DNA of 64,000 nt from JBFXIE01 sp050176255 (GCF_050176255.1 NZ_JBFXIE010000001.1), one strand, 5' to 3'; shown: positions 50,901 to 58,399, numbered from the stretch's first letter. The notes: generated by a model not told the origin, from the letters alone. Translations and numbers: made by a program.

Positions 50901-52340
50901 CCCGACGACGCGCCGCTGGCCGCCACGGTGCGCGCCAGACTGCCGGACGTGGGCGTATGGTCTGCCCTGGCGCCGCCGGGCTGGCGCGTGCGCGGCACCT
51001 TGGACGCCGACGTGCGCCTGTCCGGCACCCGCGCCGCGCCGCTGTGGAGCGGCCAGCTGGCGGCGGACCAATTCGCCGTGCGCTCGGTGCTGGACGGCGT
51101 GGACCTGCAAGACGGCCGCCTGCGCGCCACGCTGCAGGGCGAGCAACTCACGATCACCGAGCTGCGCGTGCACGGCGGCCCGGGCAGCCGCGCGCGCATC
51201 GCAGGCTTGAGCGGCAACCGCACGGCCGCGCCGCAGGACGGCGGCCTGCTGACCGGCAGCGGCACCGTCACCTGGGGCGCTGCGGCCGGCGCTGGCGGGT
51301 CTGGCGGGTCGGGCATCGCGATGGACCTGCGCGCCAAAGCGCAGGCACTACAGGTGCTGGCGCGCGCCGACCGGCAGCTGAGCGTGTCGGGCGACCTGAC
51401 GGCGCGGCTGCAAGGCGGGCAATTGACGCTGCGCGGCCAGCTGACCACCGACCGCGCCACCATCATCCTGCCCGAGGCCGGCGCGCCCACGCTGGGCAGC
51501 GACGTGGTCGTGCGATCGGCCGCACTGGACCGGCAAGCCGCCGCCCAGGCCGCGCGCGACGCCCAGAAAACCCGTCAAACCCAGGCAGTCGGCCAGGTGC
51601 GGGCAGCCCGCCCGCCCGACATCGCCATCACCCTGGACCTGGGCGACGACTTCGCACTGCAGGGCCACGGCATCACCACCCGCCTGGCCGGGCAGCTGGA
51701 CATTCGCAGCAACGCCGCCACCGGCGCCGCGCCGCGCGTGACCGGTGAGGTGCGCACCGTGCAGGGCCGCTACCGCGCCTGGGGCCAGGCGCTGGACGTC
51801 GAAAGCGGCCTGCTGCGCTTCAACGGCCCCTACGACAACCCGGCGCTGGACGTGCTGGCCATCCGCCCCAACATCAGCGTGCGTGCCGGCGTGCAGGTCA
51901 CCGGCACGGCCCAGCGCCCGCGCGTGCGCCTGTGGGCCGACCCCGACCTGCCCGATGCCGAAAAACTGTCGTGGGTGGTGCTGGGCCGCAGCGGCGCCGG
52001 CGGCGGCGCCGAGGCCGCGCTGCTGCAGCAAGCCGCCCTGACCCTGCTGGGCCGCAGCACGGGCGGCGGCGCAGATGGCATCACCAGCGGCATCGCCCGC
52101 GGCCTGGGTCTGGATGAAATCGGCTTCAAAGGCCCGGGCGCCGGCGAAGACGCCAGCGCCGCCGCCCTCACCCTGGGCAAGCGCCTGTCCAAAGACCTGT
52201 ACGTGAGCTATGAACGCAGCCTGGCCGGGGTGCTCGGCACGCTGTACATCTTCTACGACCTGTCGCGCAACCTCACGCTGCGCGGCCAGACCGGCATGCA
52301 AAGCGCGGTGGACCTGATCTACACGGTGCGCTACGACTGA
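47952..52340 (+). CDS. tamB: TamB, inner-membrane anchored lipid/protein transport bridge
   Basis: This 1462-residue protein has a proline-rich N-terminus, one membrane anchor (GVLARLAATLMLAALALLGGLWWW, about 31-55) and a very long beta-rich AsmA/TamB-type groove domain. The conserved C-terminal DUF490 region includes GEVRTVQGRYRAWGQALDVESG, RLWADPDLPDAEKLSWVVLGR and GKRLSKDLYVSYERSLAG. It spans the periplasm to contact TamA and conducts phospholipid. The start codon is GTG with no clear Shine-Dalgarno, so the true start may be slightly downstream. Two short coding tandem repeats are present (residues about 293-312 and 366-377). Confidence 0.92.
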   Translation: MPHPANPHPYAAAATPRPQPPGKGRARRALGVLARLAATLMLAALALLGGLWWWAGTGTSLATALQQAARYMPEGQQLESRDVTGSLRAGGRIGWLRWSSPTLAVQVQDARIAWSLAPLLQRQLRLGEVHAAQVLITPQDGPAPQPDAPAQPLQSLVLPLRIDLPFRVDRLTWAAASLVTIDGLAGSYRYDGDRHHLAVDQVSLAQGRYALQATLQGAAPMALSATLDGTLHTPVPGNAQPLQARAQARVQGTLATADARLQLTGSIARQLTGQDKGAQEQPLPDHLPPQARPEAHPEAHPQADPQTDPRNDLHVDLQAHIAPWASQPLLQAAADLRGLDLATLWPQAPATRLSGHASLEPAPDGETGSETGSETGSTSGTLRGWRMQAALTNALPGPWDRQRLPIAAVQAQARFDGRQWTLPQATLQAGGGSITLQGAYTPATQALQGQAAVRAINPAALHSQLAAAPVSGTASAESRGGPGASAVHFAADLRAAARAPAPTAQAGTPLRLDQLAVQGQWQGERIDITRLQIDALQARVSAQALRIDTAGPALQGRLQAALPGATAQLDGQVATASGQGTLSLRLADAQRTQRWLQGLARLPGLAGLDTALARWSLDGNAALDARWSGGWQDLQRQLQSAGLAAGTASAARGAGRFELQAQLSAPRLQINQGAQTGRQTGARKNDATPPAKALPTTAGPFTLTLQGTTAQLRGSLTQATLEWDGALRYGAAPAHQARLQLRARAGSQGAGRWQAQVDTLQVQAQPAGQPGPWTLRLAQPLDLRLQQAPQSQQTVLEAEAGQITVSGPQPGDVRLRWQALRYAQSPQGAAQLRSQGELLGLPLDWANAWQMDGQGALARLGLAGNLVMDGHWDIDTGERLRVRAGLRRSSGDLRMLIGNAAPATTVHSSSGQGVRAGAKVGAQVPAAGADSAAGLRGAELTLTADGDSLRARLDWDSERAGRVQAEGSTSLARTGGTGSAWAWPDDAPLAATVRARLPDVGVWSALAPPGWRVRGTLDADVRLSGTRAAPLWSGQLAADQFAVRSVLDGVDLQDGRLRATLQGEQLTITELRVHGGPGSRARIAGLSGNRTAAPQDGGLLTGSGTVTWGAAAGAGGSGGSGIAMDLRAKAQALQVLARADRQLSVSGDLTARLQGGQLTLRGQLTTDRATIILPEAGAPTLGSDVVVRSAALDRQAAAQAARDAQKTRQTQAVGQVRAARPPDIAITLDLGDDFALQGHGITTRLAGQLDIRSNAATGAAPRVTGEVRTVQGRYRAWGQALDVESGLLRFNGPYDNPALDVLAIRPNISVRAGVQVTGTAQRPRVRLWADPDLPDAEKLSWVVLGRSGAGGGAEAALLQQAALTLLGRSTGGGADGITSGIARGLGLDEIGFKGPGAGEDASAAALTLGKRLSKDLYVSYERSLAGVLGTLYIFYDLSRNLTLRGQTGMQSAVDLIYTVRYD
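48828..48887 (+). repeat. Degenerate 12-bp tandem repeat in tamB
   Basis: Five 12-bp units encode PEAH, PEAH, PQAD, PQTD and PRND. The first two units are almost identical and the others are drifting. Confidence 0.8.
49047..49082 (+). repeat. 12-bp tandem repeat in tamB
   Basis: GAAACCGGCAGC, GAAACCGGTAGC and GAAACCGGCAGC run head to tail and encode ETGS three times. Confidence 0.92.
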
Positions 52341-52347
52341 CCAATGG

Positions 52348-52407
52348 TCAAAATGCCCTGCAGCGCTTGCGCATCAAGCGCCAGAAGCTATCACAACAGT
52401 AGCAAGA
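52348..52407 (+). repeat. Dispersed palindromic repeat, copy h
   Basis: This family 1 copy lies between tamB and tRNA-Arg. It has AAAATGCCCTGCAGCGCTTG, then ATCAAGCGCCAGAAGCTATC and AGTAGCAAG. Confidence 0.8.
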
Positions 52408-52444
52408 AATAGCTCAGACCGCGCCCTTACAATCGTGTGCTCTC

Positions 52445-52519
52445 CTCCCCGTAGTTCAATGGATAGAACGAGCGCCTCCTAAGCGCTAGATACAGGTTCG
52501 ATTCCTGTCGGGGGGACCA
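52445..52519 (+). tRNA. tRNA-Arg (anticodon CCU)
   Basis: I folded this 75-nt cloverleaf by hand. The acceptor is CTCCCCG with CGGGGGG (one G-U pair), the D stem is GTTC/GAAC, and the anticodon stem AGCGC/GCGCT has loop CTCCTAA, giving anticodon CCT, which reads AGG. The T stem is ACAGG/CCTGT with loop TTCGATT. Discriminator A and CCA are encoded. It reads the rare arginine codon AGG. tRNA-Arg(CCU) genes are frequent integration sites, but no integrase lies nearby. Confidence 0.96.
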
Positions 52520-52536
52520 TCTGGCTATCCGCAAAG

Positions 52537-52572
52537 CCGCACGCTGGCAGCACCGTGCGGTTTTTTTTTTTT
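52537..52572 (+). terminator. Rho-independent terminator after tRNA-Arg
   Basis: CCGCACG (52537-52543) and CGTGCGG (52554-52560) form a 7-bp stem with a 10-nt loop. Twelve T residues follow directly (52561-52572). It starts 18 nt after the tRNA 3' end. Confidence 0.95.
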
Positions 52573-52581
52573 GCGCCCGGG

Positions 52582-53979
52582 CTACAGCTGAAAGCCCACG
52601 GCCCGCACTACCCCTTCCAGGATGTCGCGCCCCCACGACGGGCGGCGCGCGGCATACGGGTGGGCGGCGGCAATCAGCTGGGCGCTCCACTCTGACATCC
52701 AGTGCAGCTGCTGCGGGTCGTAGAACGCGGTCATGGCCTCGTAGTTCAGGAACAGGCTGCGCGCGTCCAGGTTGAGCGACCCGGCCAGGGCCAGGTCGTC
52801 ATCAATCAACACGGCCTTGGCGTGCACCATGGCGGGCGACAGCCAGACCTGCGCGCCCGCGGCGGTCAGCTCGCGCAACGCACGTTCGCGCGCGGTGTCG
52901 GCCAGCCAGTGGTTGGAGCACGCAGGCACCAGCAGGCTGACCTGCACGCCGCGGCGGCAGGCCAGGCACCAGGCGTCCAGCAGCGCGTCATCGGGCACAA
53001 AGTACGGCGTGACGGCCACGATGCGCCGCTGCGCGTGGTAGGCCGCAGCCAGCAGCAGCGCGTGCACGGTGTCGTCGGCATGGTCGGGGCCGCTGGGCAG
53101 CCACTGCGCCAGCGGGCCAGTGGCTGGCGGGGCGGGCTGGGCATGCGGGGCGCGCAGCCGCTGGCCTTTGCGCAGCCGAATGCCGCTGGCCACGCGCCAG
53201 TCGGTGGCAAAGCGGGCCTGCGCCTGCGCGGCCAGCGATCCGTGGATTTCGTAGCTCAAGTCCACCCAGGCAGGCTGGCCTGGGCGGCCCTCAAAATATT
53301 CGCTGGCCAGGTTGCGCCCGCCGCTCCAAAGGCGCTGGCCGTCGGCCACGGCCAGCTTGCGGTGGTTGCGCAGGTTGGTGCGCCCGTGCAGCGGGTTGTG
53401 CAGCAGCGGCATGAAGCGGCGCACCTGCACGCCCTGGCGGCGCAGCGCGCGCAGCATGCGCGGGGGCGTGCGCAGGCTGCCTATGGCGTCCACCAGCAGG
53501 CGCACCGTCACACCGCGGCGCACGCATTGCAGCATTGCCTGGGCCACCTGGTCGCCGACTTCGTCGTGCGCCAGGATGTAGGTGCAAACGTCCAGCCGCT
53601 GGCGTGCCGACGCGATGGTGGCCAGCAAGCCCTGCAGCGCCTGGCCGCCATCGGCATGCATCACGATGCTGTGGTTGCGCACAGCGGGCGCCAGCTCCAT
53701 GCTGGCCAGCAGCCGCGTGGCCCAGGGCGGGCCCTCGCCGGGCCATGCCTGCGCCGGGGCACTGGCATGGCGCACGGGCCTCGCCAGCTTGCGCGTGCCA
53801 AACAGCAAGAACAGCGGCACAAACAGATACGGAAAAGCCACGATGCCCAGCACCCAGCCCACCGCGGCCGACGGGTGGCGGCGCTGGTGCCCGATGCGCG
53901 TGGTCATCACATAGACCAGCAGGCCCACGGCCACAAAAACCGCATGGCCCAGGCCCGAGAGCACGGTAGCGCGGATCAT
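52582..53979 (-). CDS. Cardiolipin synthase-like phospholipase D family enzyme
   Basis: This 465-residue enzyme has two N-terminal membrane segments (VFVAVGLLVYVMTT and AVGWVLGIVAFPYLFVPLFLLFG) and two HKD catalytic motifs, NHRKLAVADGQRLWSGGRN and VHAKAVLIDDDLALAGSLN. Such enzymes join two phosphatidylglycerol molecules to cardiolipin, or use related phospholipids. GGGAGT precedes the ATG at 53979 (MIRATVL), which is preferred over an ATG 14 codons upstream. It is convergent with the tRNA. Confidence 0.9.
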   Translation of the reverse strand: MIRATVLSGLGHAVFVAVGLLVYVMTTRIGHQRRHPSAAVGWVLGIVAFPYLFVPLFLLFGTRKLARPVRHASAPAQAWPGEGPPWATRLLASMELAPAVRNHSIVMHADGGQALQGLLATIASARQRLDVCTYILAHDEVGDQVAQAMLQCVRRGVTVRLLVDAIGSLRTPPRMLRALRRQGVQVRRFMPLLHNPLHGRTNLRNHRKLAVADGQRLWSGGRNLASEYFEGRPGQPAWVDLSYEIHGSLAAQAQARFATDWRVASGIRLRKGQRLRAPHAQPAPPATGPLAQWLPSGPDHADDTVHALLLAAAYHAQRRIVAVTPYFVPDDALLDAWCLACRRGVQVSLLVPACSNHWLADTARERALRELTAAGAQVWLSPAMVHAKAVLIDDDLALAGSLNLDARSLFLNYEAMTAFYDPQQLHWMSEWSAQLIAAAHPYAARRPSWGRDILEGVVRAVGFQL

Positions 53980-54020
53980 GCAGAGACTCCCACGCCACTG
54001 CCAGAAGGGAATGGATTGCA

Positions 54021-54056
54021 ATGCTTACGCGGGCGACGCGGCATGGCGTAAAGCAT
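54021..54056. other. Inverted repeat (hairpin B) upstream of the cardiolipin synthase-like gene
   Basis: ATGCTTACGC (54021-54030) pairs with GCGTAAAGCAT (54046-54056) with one bulged A. It is the second of two adjacent hairpins between the roadblock-like gene and the cardiolipin synthase-like gene. Confidence 0.6.
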
Positions 54057-54059
54057 AAC

Positions 54060-54092
54060 GGCAACCACCACTTGCAAAAACTGGTGGTTGCC
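54060..54092. terminator. Strong hairpin (hairpin A) after the roadblock-like gene
   Basis: GGCAACCACCA (54060-54070) and TGGTGGTTGCC (54082-54092) form a perfect 11-bp stem with an 11-nt loop. It lies 60 nt after the roadblock-like stop codon. There is no T-run on either side, so it could be a non-classical terminator or an RNA-stabilising hairpin. Confidence 0.45.
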
Positions 54093-54152
54093 TGCACAGC
54101 CGCTTTCAGCGCTTACAGAGTGTGCACTGGGGCCAATGTGTCGCCAAAAGAG

Positions 54153-54557
54153 TCAAAACGCGGATTCCAGCGTGGGCAGGGCGAGACGCGCTTTGGTCAG
54201 GGCCATGCCCAGATTGGCGGTTTTACGGCATACGAAAACAGCTACGTAATCGGGATTGATTTTGCCGCGCAAGAACACGTGGATCAGGTTCTCGCTATTG
54301 ACGATGACTTCCTGGAAATAGTGAAAGCCGTCATCCTGCAGCCCGCGCGCCTTCTTGAACAGACGCTCAATCATGCTCACGTTGGGGCCGGCAAACATGT
54401 CGGCTGTGGCTGCGGCCAACAGATCAATGACTTGCTGAGGGTGCGAATCCACGGTCTTGAGCGCCAGCAGCATGCCGGACGATATGTCCACATAGCCTGC
54501 GGCCACGCACTCGGGCACCGTGCTGGCTGCCTGGTTCAATGCATTGTCGAAACTCAT
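54153..54557 (-). CDS. Small roadblock/LC7-like protein, partner of the ABC-phosphatase fusion
   Basis: This 134-residue protein has no signal or membrane segment. Its layout resembles roadblock/LC7 domains: an N-terminal helix, a strand pair (CVAAGYVDISSGMLLALKT), a long helical stretch, then strands (YFQEVIVNSENLIHVFLRGKINPDYVAVFVCRK) and a C-terminal helix with the NLGMALTKAR pattern. Roadblock proteins such as MglB are dimeric partners of small NTPases. It lies 31 nt after the ABC-phosphatase gene on the same strand with a good GGAGG. The family call is a pattern judgement, not a certain one. Confidence 0.6.
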   Translation of the reverse strand: MSFDNALNQAASTVPECVAAGYVDISSGMLLALKTVDSHPQQVIDLLAAATADMFAGPNVSMIERLFKKARGLQDDGFHYFQEVIVNSENLIHVFLRGKINPDYVAVFVCRKTANLGMALTKARLALPTLESAF

Positions 54558-54588
54558 CGGGCAATTCCTCCATTTTGGGTCGTGGGGA

Positions 54589-55959
54589 TCACACAATCTT
54601 CTGCAAGATCATGTTTTCATAGCTCTGCAGGAAGGCTTCCTGCTCGGCGTTCTGCACATAGCGCGGGTCGATCAAGCGCACCCGGCGCAGTGCCTCTGGC
54701 GCGGTCAGCCCTGCCCGTACCCACCACGCAGCCAGGACGACGCCGGTGCGCCCCCGCCCTGCCAGGCAATGCACCGCCAGCACTTCTCCGCGTTGGATCA
54801 GCCCCTCCATGCGCTTGAGCAGCATCGAGATTTGCGCAAGGGTGGGCACTTCATGGTCGTAGATGGGTAGATGCAGGTTGGCCAAGCCGTGCTGGCGCAG
54901 CACGTCGCCGGGCAAGTCCCGCTCCGTCAGGGTGATGAGCTGGGTAATACCCATGCGCTTGAGCGCCACGAGGTCATGGTGGATGTCGTTCACCGCGCCC
55001 GGCAGCGGAGCGCCTGCAATGCGGCCAGGCTCCAGCCAGGCAAAGCCCAGAGGGGCGTTCACGGGCTGCTCGGAGGGCGGCAGCATGGCGCTGGAAACAG
55101 CCGCGGATGCGGTCTTGGCCTCGGCCACGGCCTGCAGCACGCTGGCGGGCACATGCCGCGGGGCGGGCGGCGGGGCCACGTCGTCGGCCAGGCAGTCGGG
55201 GTCGGCATCGAGCGAAGGCACCGAGCAGCTGCCGGTGCGCACGAACTGCATGCCCGCCGCGGACTGCGGCGCACTCAGGAAGTCCTCCATGGCCCGAGCC
55301 TCCTGGATGCGCCCTCCGGCCAGCAGCACCATGCGATCCGCCAGTTGCGCAGCTTGACGCTGGTTGTGCAGCACCACCAGCAGGGTGCTGGTGCGGGCCA
55401 CCTCGCGCAGCAGCTCCAGCAGCACATGGGCGTCGTAGTCCGGCAAATTGGAGGTGGGCTCGTCCACCATCAGCAAGGCAGGCTCGCAAGCTGCCTCGCG
55501 CAAGATAGCCACGGCCCGCTGCAGCAGTGGAGGCTGGTCGAACACCATGCCATCCAGTGCCAGCGCCAGCTCGGGTACGCCCATGCGGCGCACAAGGCTG
55601 GCGCACCACTCGCGCAGCTCCAAGGGCGACAGTCGCAGCGACTCACGCACCGGCCCGGCGAGCGCATCAAGCACAGTGGAGCTCATGACATGCGCGCCCT
55701 GCTGCACCAGCCCCGGGCGCGACCCTTGGCCGAACGGGCGACCGTCGTAGGTCACGGTTCCCCATCTGCTAAAGCGCGGATGTCCCTCGTGCAGCCCGGC
55801 CAACGTGCGCAGCAACGCCGACTTGCCCGAGCCCGACGGCCCCAGCAACGCGGTGACGCTGCCGCGAGGCAGTGAAAAATCCAGATCCGCCAACACCATC
55901 CTGGCGCCGAATGCCACGCCAAATCCCGCAACCTCAAGGCACTGCTGCGTGCTATCCAT
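54589..55959 (-). CDS. ABC-type ATPase fused to a tyrosine/dual-specificity phosphatase
   Basis: This 456-residue cytoplasmic protein has two domains. Residues about 1-230 are an ABC ATPase with Walker A GPSGSGKS (40-47), Q-loop LVQQGAH, Walker B LLMVDEPTSNL and H-loop VVLHN. The LSGGQ signature is replaced by DQPPLLQRAV. After an alanine/proline-rich linker (about 240-310), the last 150 residues are a phosphatase with H397-C398-X5-R404 (HCLAGRGRTG) and a probable general-acid loop (PIYDHEVPT). AAGGAC before the ATG at 55959 sets the start. The substrate and any membrane partner are unknown; no permease is adjacent. A CTAG palindrome lies 58 nt upstream. Confidence 0.85.
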   Translation of the reverse strand: MDSTQQCLEVAGFGVAFGARMVLADLDFSLPRGSVTALLGPSGSGKSALLRTLAGLHEGHPRFSRWGTVTYDGRPFGQGSRPGLVQQGAHVMSSTVLDALAGPVRESLRLSPLELREWCASLVRRMGVPELALALDGMVFDQPPLLQRAVAILREAACEPALLMVDEPTSNLPDYDAHVLLELLREVARTSTLLVVLHNQRQAAQLADRMVLLAGGRIQEARAMEDFLSAPQSAAGMQFVRTGSCSVPSLDADPDCLADDVAPPPAPRHVPASVLQAVAEAKTASAAVSSAMLPPSEQPVNAPLGFAWLEPGRIAGAPLPGAVNDIHHDLVALKRMGITQLITLTERDLPGDVLRQHGLANLHLPIYDHEVPTLAQISMLLKRMEGLIQRGEVLAVHCLAGRGRTGVVLAAWWVRAGLTAPEALRRVRLIDPRYVQNAEQEAFLQSYENMILQKIV

Positions 55960-56016
55960 TCGTCCGTCCTTCGATTCCAGCCCACGAGCCGCCAAGGCAG
56001 CGGCACCTAGCAAATA

Positions 56017-56031
56017 CCCTAGATTCTAGGG
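56017..56031. promoter_or_regulatory. CTAG-containing palindrome upstream of the ABC-phosphatase gene
   Basis: CCCTAGA-T-TCTAGGG is a perfect 7-bp inverted repeat around a single base. A third CTAG lies nine nt to the left (56007-56010). CTAG is a scarce tetramer in most proteobacterial genomes. The site lies 58 nt upstream of the ABC-phosphatase start and is a good operator candidate. Confidence 0.5.
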
Positions 56032-56164
56032 AGGCACTCATTTGCGGCAAGTCAAAGAGAACGGGCGCACTTGTGATAGCGCATAAACCGACACAAGAGA
56101 AACAGTATGTGTCTTGCCTTGACGAATATGACCAAAATGTGTCTTTACGTACAAAATACTCGCC

Positions 56165-56221
56165 AATTGCTACTTCTTTAATAGCTATTAGCGCTTTTAT
56201 TCAAAGGCTTTAGTTCATTTT
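56165..56221 (-). repeat. Dispersed palindromic repeat, copy i (diverged)
   Basis: Read on the minus strand it keeps AAAATG, AAGCGCTAATAGCTATT and GTAGCAA, while the first arm is eroded. It lies at the 3' end of the ArsC-like gene in an AT-richer stretch. Confidence 0.65.
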
Positions 56222-56592
56222 CATCCAACCGCCTGTATCAGCTCCAGCACACGCTCGGGCGGGCGGCACAGCAGCGCGCCGCGCGGCGTGGTGACGATGG
56301 GGCGGTTGAGCAGCACCGGGTGCGCGGCGATGGCGGCGATCAGCTCGGCGTCGGTGCGCGCCGGGTCGGCCAGGCCCAGCTGGGTGTAGGCGGCTTCTTT
56401 GGTGCGCATCAGCTCACGCACGGGCACGCCCAGGCGTGCGACCAGGGCGGCAAGCTGCGCCGCGTCCAGCGGCTGGGCGATGTAGTCCACGATGGCAGGC
56501 TCGATGCCGCGTTCGCGCAGCAGCGCCAGGGCGCCGCGCGAGTTGCTGCAGCGGGCGTTGTGGTAGATGGTGATGTCGGCTTTGGCTGTCAT
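56221..56592 (-). CDS. ArsC-family arsenate reductase-like protein
   Basis: This 123-residue thioredoxin-fold protein has the single catalytic cysteine at position 15 in ITIYHNARCSNSRGALALL and the family blocks VPVRELMRTKEAAY and LLNRPIVTTPRGALLCRPPERV, which provide the substrate-binding arginines. It fits glutaredoxin-dependent arsenate reductase. No ars operon genes (arsR, arsB/Acr3) are adjacent, so a different thiol-transfer role is possible. The start is the ATG at 56592. Confidence 0.88.
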   Translation of the reverse strand: MTAKADITIYHNARCSNSRGALALLRERGIEPAIVDYIAQPLDAAQLAALVARLGVPVRELMRTKEAAYTQLGLADPARTDAELIAAIAAHPVLLNRPIVTTPRGALLCRPPERVLELIQAVG

Positions 56593-56648
56593 GCGCCGCA
56601 GTGTAGGCCGCGCAAACAACGGGCGCGCCACGCCCGGCAGCGCAAGGG

Positions 56649-58325
56649 TCAGCGCGAGGAGGCGCGCAGCGTGCGGCTGAGCAAAATTACCGGCACCAGC
56701 CCTACGGCCACCAGCGCCAGCGAGGGCAATGCAGCCTCGCCCAGGCGCTCGTCGCGCGCCAGTTGGTAGGCCACCACGGCCAGGGTGTCGCTGTTGAAGG
56801 GGCGCAGCACCATGGTGGCGGGCAGTTCCTTCATCACATCGACAAACACCAGCAGCGCCGCTGCGGCGGTGGATCGTTTGAGCAGCGGCCAGTGCACGCG
56901 CGCCATCAGCCCGAAGCTGCCCACGCCCAGCATGCGCGCCGAATCGTCCAGGCTGGGCGCAATGCGCGCATAGCCGCTTTGCACCGACTGCAGCGCCACG
57001 GCGCAAAACCGCACCAGGTAGGCCCAGACGATGCCCACGGCCGTAGCCATGATGATGGCCGGCAACCCCCAGCCGGGCGCCGCCGCCTGCAGCCAGCCCA
57101 CGGGCAGCAGCAGCCCCACCACGATCACCGCGCCGGGCACGGCATAGCCCAGGCTGACCAGCTGCACCACGCCGCGCGTGAGCGCGTCGCGCCGCCGGCG
57201 CACGGCAAACGCCAGCACCAGCGCAATAGCCACCGCCAGCACCGCGGTGATGCCGCCCAGCCGCACACTGTTGATCGCCCATTCCACAAAGCGCGACCAG
57301 GGCAGCACCTGCCAGTCGGCCACCAGTGGGCGCAGCATGAACAGCACCGGCGCCACGAAGCCCATCAGCACCGGCAGCGCGCACACCAGCCACGCCGCCA
57401 CGGCGCCAGCGCCCTGCAGCCGCGTGGGCTGCGCGTCGGCAGACCCGGCGCGGCCCACGCCGCCCGTGGCAAAGCGCATGCGGCGCTGCGCGCGCAGCTC
57501 CAGTTGCAGCAGCACCAGCACCAGTGCCAGCAAGAAGGTGGCCAGCTGGGCCGCGGCCAAGCGGTTGTCCATGGACAGCCAGGCCTTGTAGATCCCGGTG
57601 GTGAAGGTCTGGATGCCGAAGTACGCCGCCACGCCGAAGTCGGCCAGCGTCTCCATCAGCACCAGCGCTACGCCCGCCGCCACGGCAGGGCGCGCCAGCG
57701 GCAACGCCACGCTGCGGATGCGCCGCGCAGGCGATGCGCCCAGCAGGCGCGCCGCCTCCATCAGGTGCGCGGCGCGCTCGCCCAGCGCCGTGCGCGCCAG
57801 CAGATACACGTAGGGATAGAGCGAAAAGATGAACACCCACACCGCGCCGCCCAGACTGCGCACCTCGGGCAGCAGGCGGCCTTCCAGCCCGAAGGTGGCG
57901 CGCAGCCACATCTGCAGCGGGCCGCTGAACTGCAAAAAGTCGGTATAGGCGTAGGCCGTCACGTAGGCTGGCATGGCCAGGGGCAGCAGCAGCAGCCATT
58001 CCAGATGGCGCCGGCCCGCAAAATCAAACAGCGTGACCGCCGCCGCGCAGGCCGTGCCCACCAGGGCCGCGCCCACTGCCACGGCCACGCTCAGCCACAG
58101 CGTGGTCCACAGATAGTCCGGCAGCACGGTGGCGGCCATCTCGCGCAGGATGGCCGCCGACTGCGCGCCCCCCTCGCCCCACGGCAGCCACGCGCCCAGC
58201 ACCGCCAGCACGGGCAGGGCCAGCAGCAGTGCCAGCACGATCAAAGGAACGGAACGCAGCGCGCGGTGAATATGGTGCAAGGGATGGCCCCGGGCGAAAG
58301 ATGGCAAGGCGATAAAAAAAAGCAT
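56649..58325 (-). CDS. Ferric-type ABC transporter permease (FbpB/SfuB-like)
   Basis: This 558-residue membrane protein has about twelve hydrophobic segments in two halves. Each half carries an EAA-type cytoplasmic loop (MEAARLLGASPARRIRSVALPLARP and DDSARMLGVGSFGLMARVHWPLLK). This double-length permease is typical of ferric iron transporters, and the segment ETLADFGVAAYFGIQTFTTGIYKAWLSMDN is characteristic. The ATPase gene is divergent, 74 nt away. No binding protein (FbpA) is in the window. The exact start is uncertain. Confidence 0.9.
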   Translation of the reverse strand: MLFFIALPSFARGHPLHHIHRALRSVPLIVLALLLALPVLAVLGAWLPWGEGGAQSAAILREMAATVLPDYLWTTLWLSVAVAVGAALVGTACAAAVTLFDFAGRRHLEWLLLLPLAMPAYVTAYAYTDFLQFSGPLQMWLRATFGLEGRLLPEVRSLGGAVWVFIFSLYPYVYLLARTALGERAAHLMEAARLLGASPARRIRSVALPLARPAVAAGVALVLMETLADFGVAAYFGIQTFTTGIYKAWLSMDNRLAAAQLATFLLALVLVLLQLELRAQRRMRFATGGVGRAGSADAQPTRLQGAGAVAAWLVCALPVLMGFVAPVLFMLRPLVADWQVLPWSRFVEWAINSVRLGGITAVLAVAIALVLAFAVRRRRDALTRGVVQLVSLGYAVPGAVIVVGLLLPVGWLQAAAPGWGLPAIIMATAVGIVWAYLVRFCAVALQSVQSGYARIAPSLDDSARMLGVGSFGLMARVHWPLLKRSTAAAALLVFVDVMKELPATMVLRPFNSDTLAVVAYQLARDERLGEAALPSLALVAVGLVPVILLSRTLRASSR

Positions 58326-58361
58326 CCGCCACGTGCGCCGCCGGATGTTGGCGGCTGGGAT

Positions 58362-58393
58362 GCAAATGCGAATGATTTTAGTGCTCCTAGAAT
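58362..58393. promoter_or_regulatory. Fur-like site and -10 element between divergent ferric transporter genes
   Basis: GCAAATGCGAATGATTTTA (58362-58380) loosely matches the Fur-box pattern of repeated NATWAT hexamers. TAGAAT (58388-58393) is a good -10 and ends only six nt before the ATPase ATG, so that mRNA may be leaderless. No convincing -35 is seen. Iron control would be expected for these genes. Confidence 0.4.
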
Positions 58394-58399
58394 AGCGTC

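Noticed and set aside
52445..52572. tRNA-Arg as the edge of a genomic island
   Set aside because: There is no integrase, no direct repeat of the tRNA 3' end within the window, and no shift in gene style on either side.
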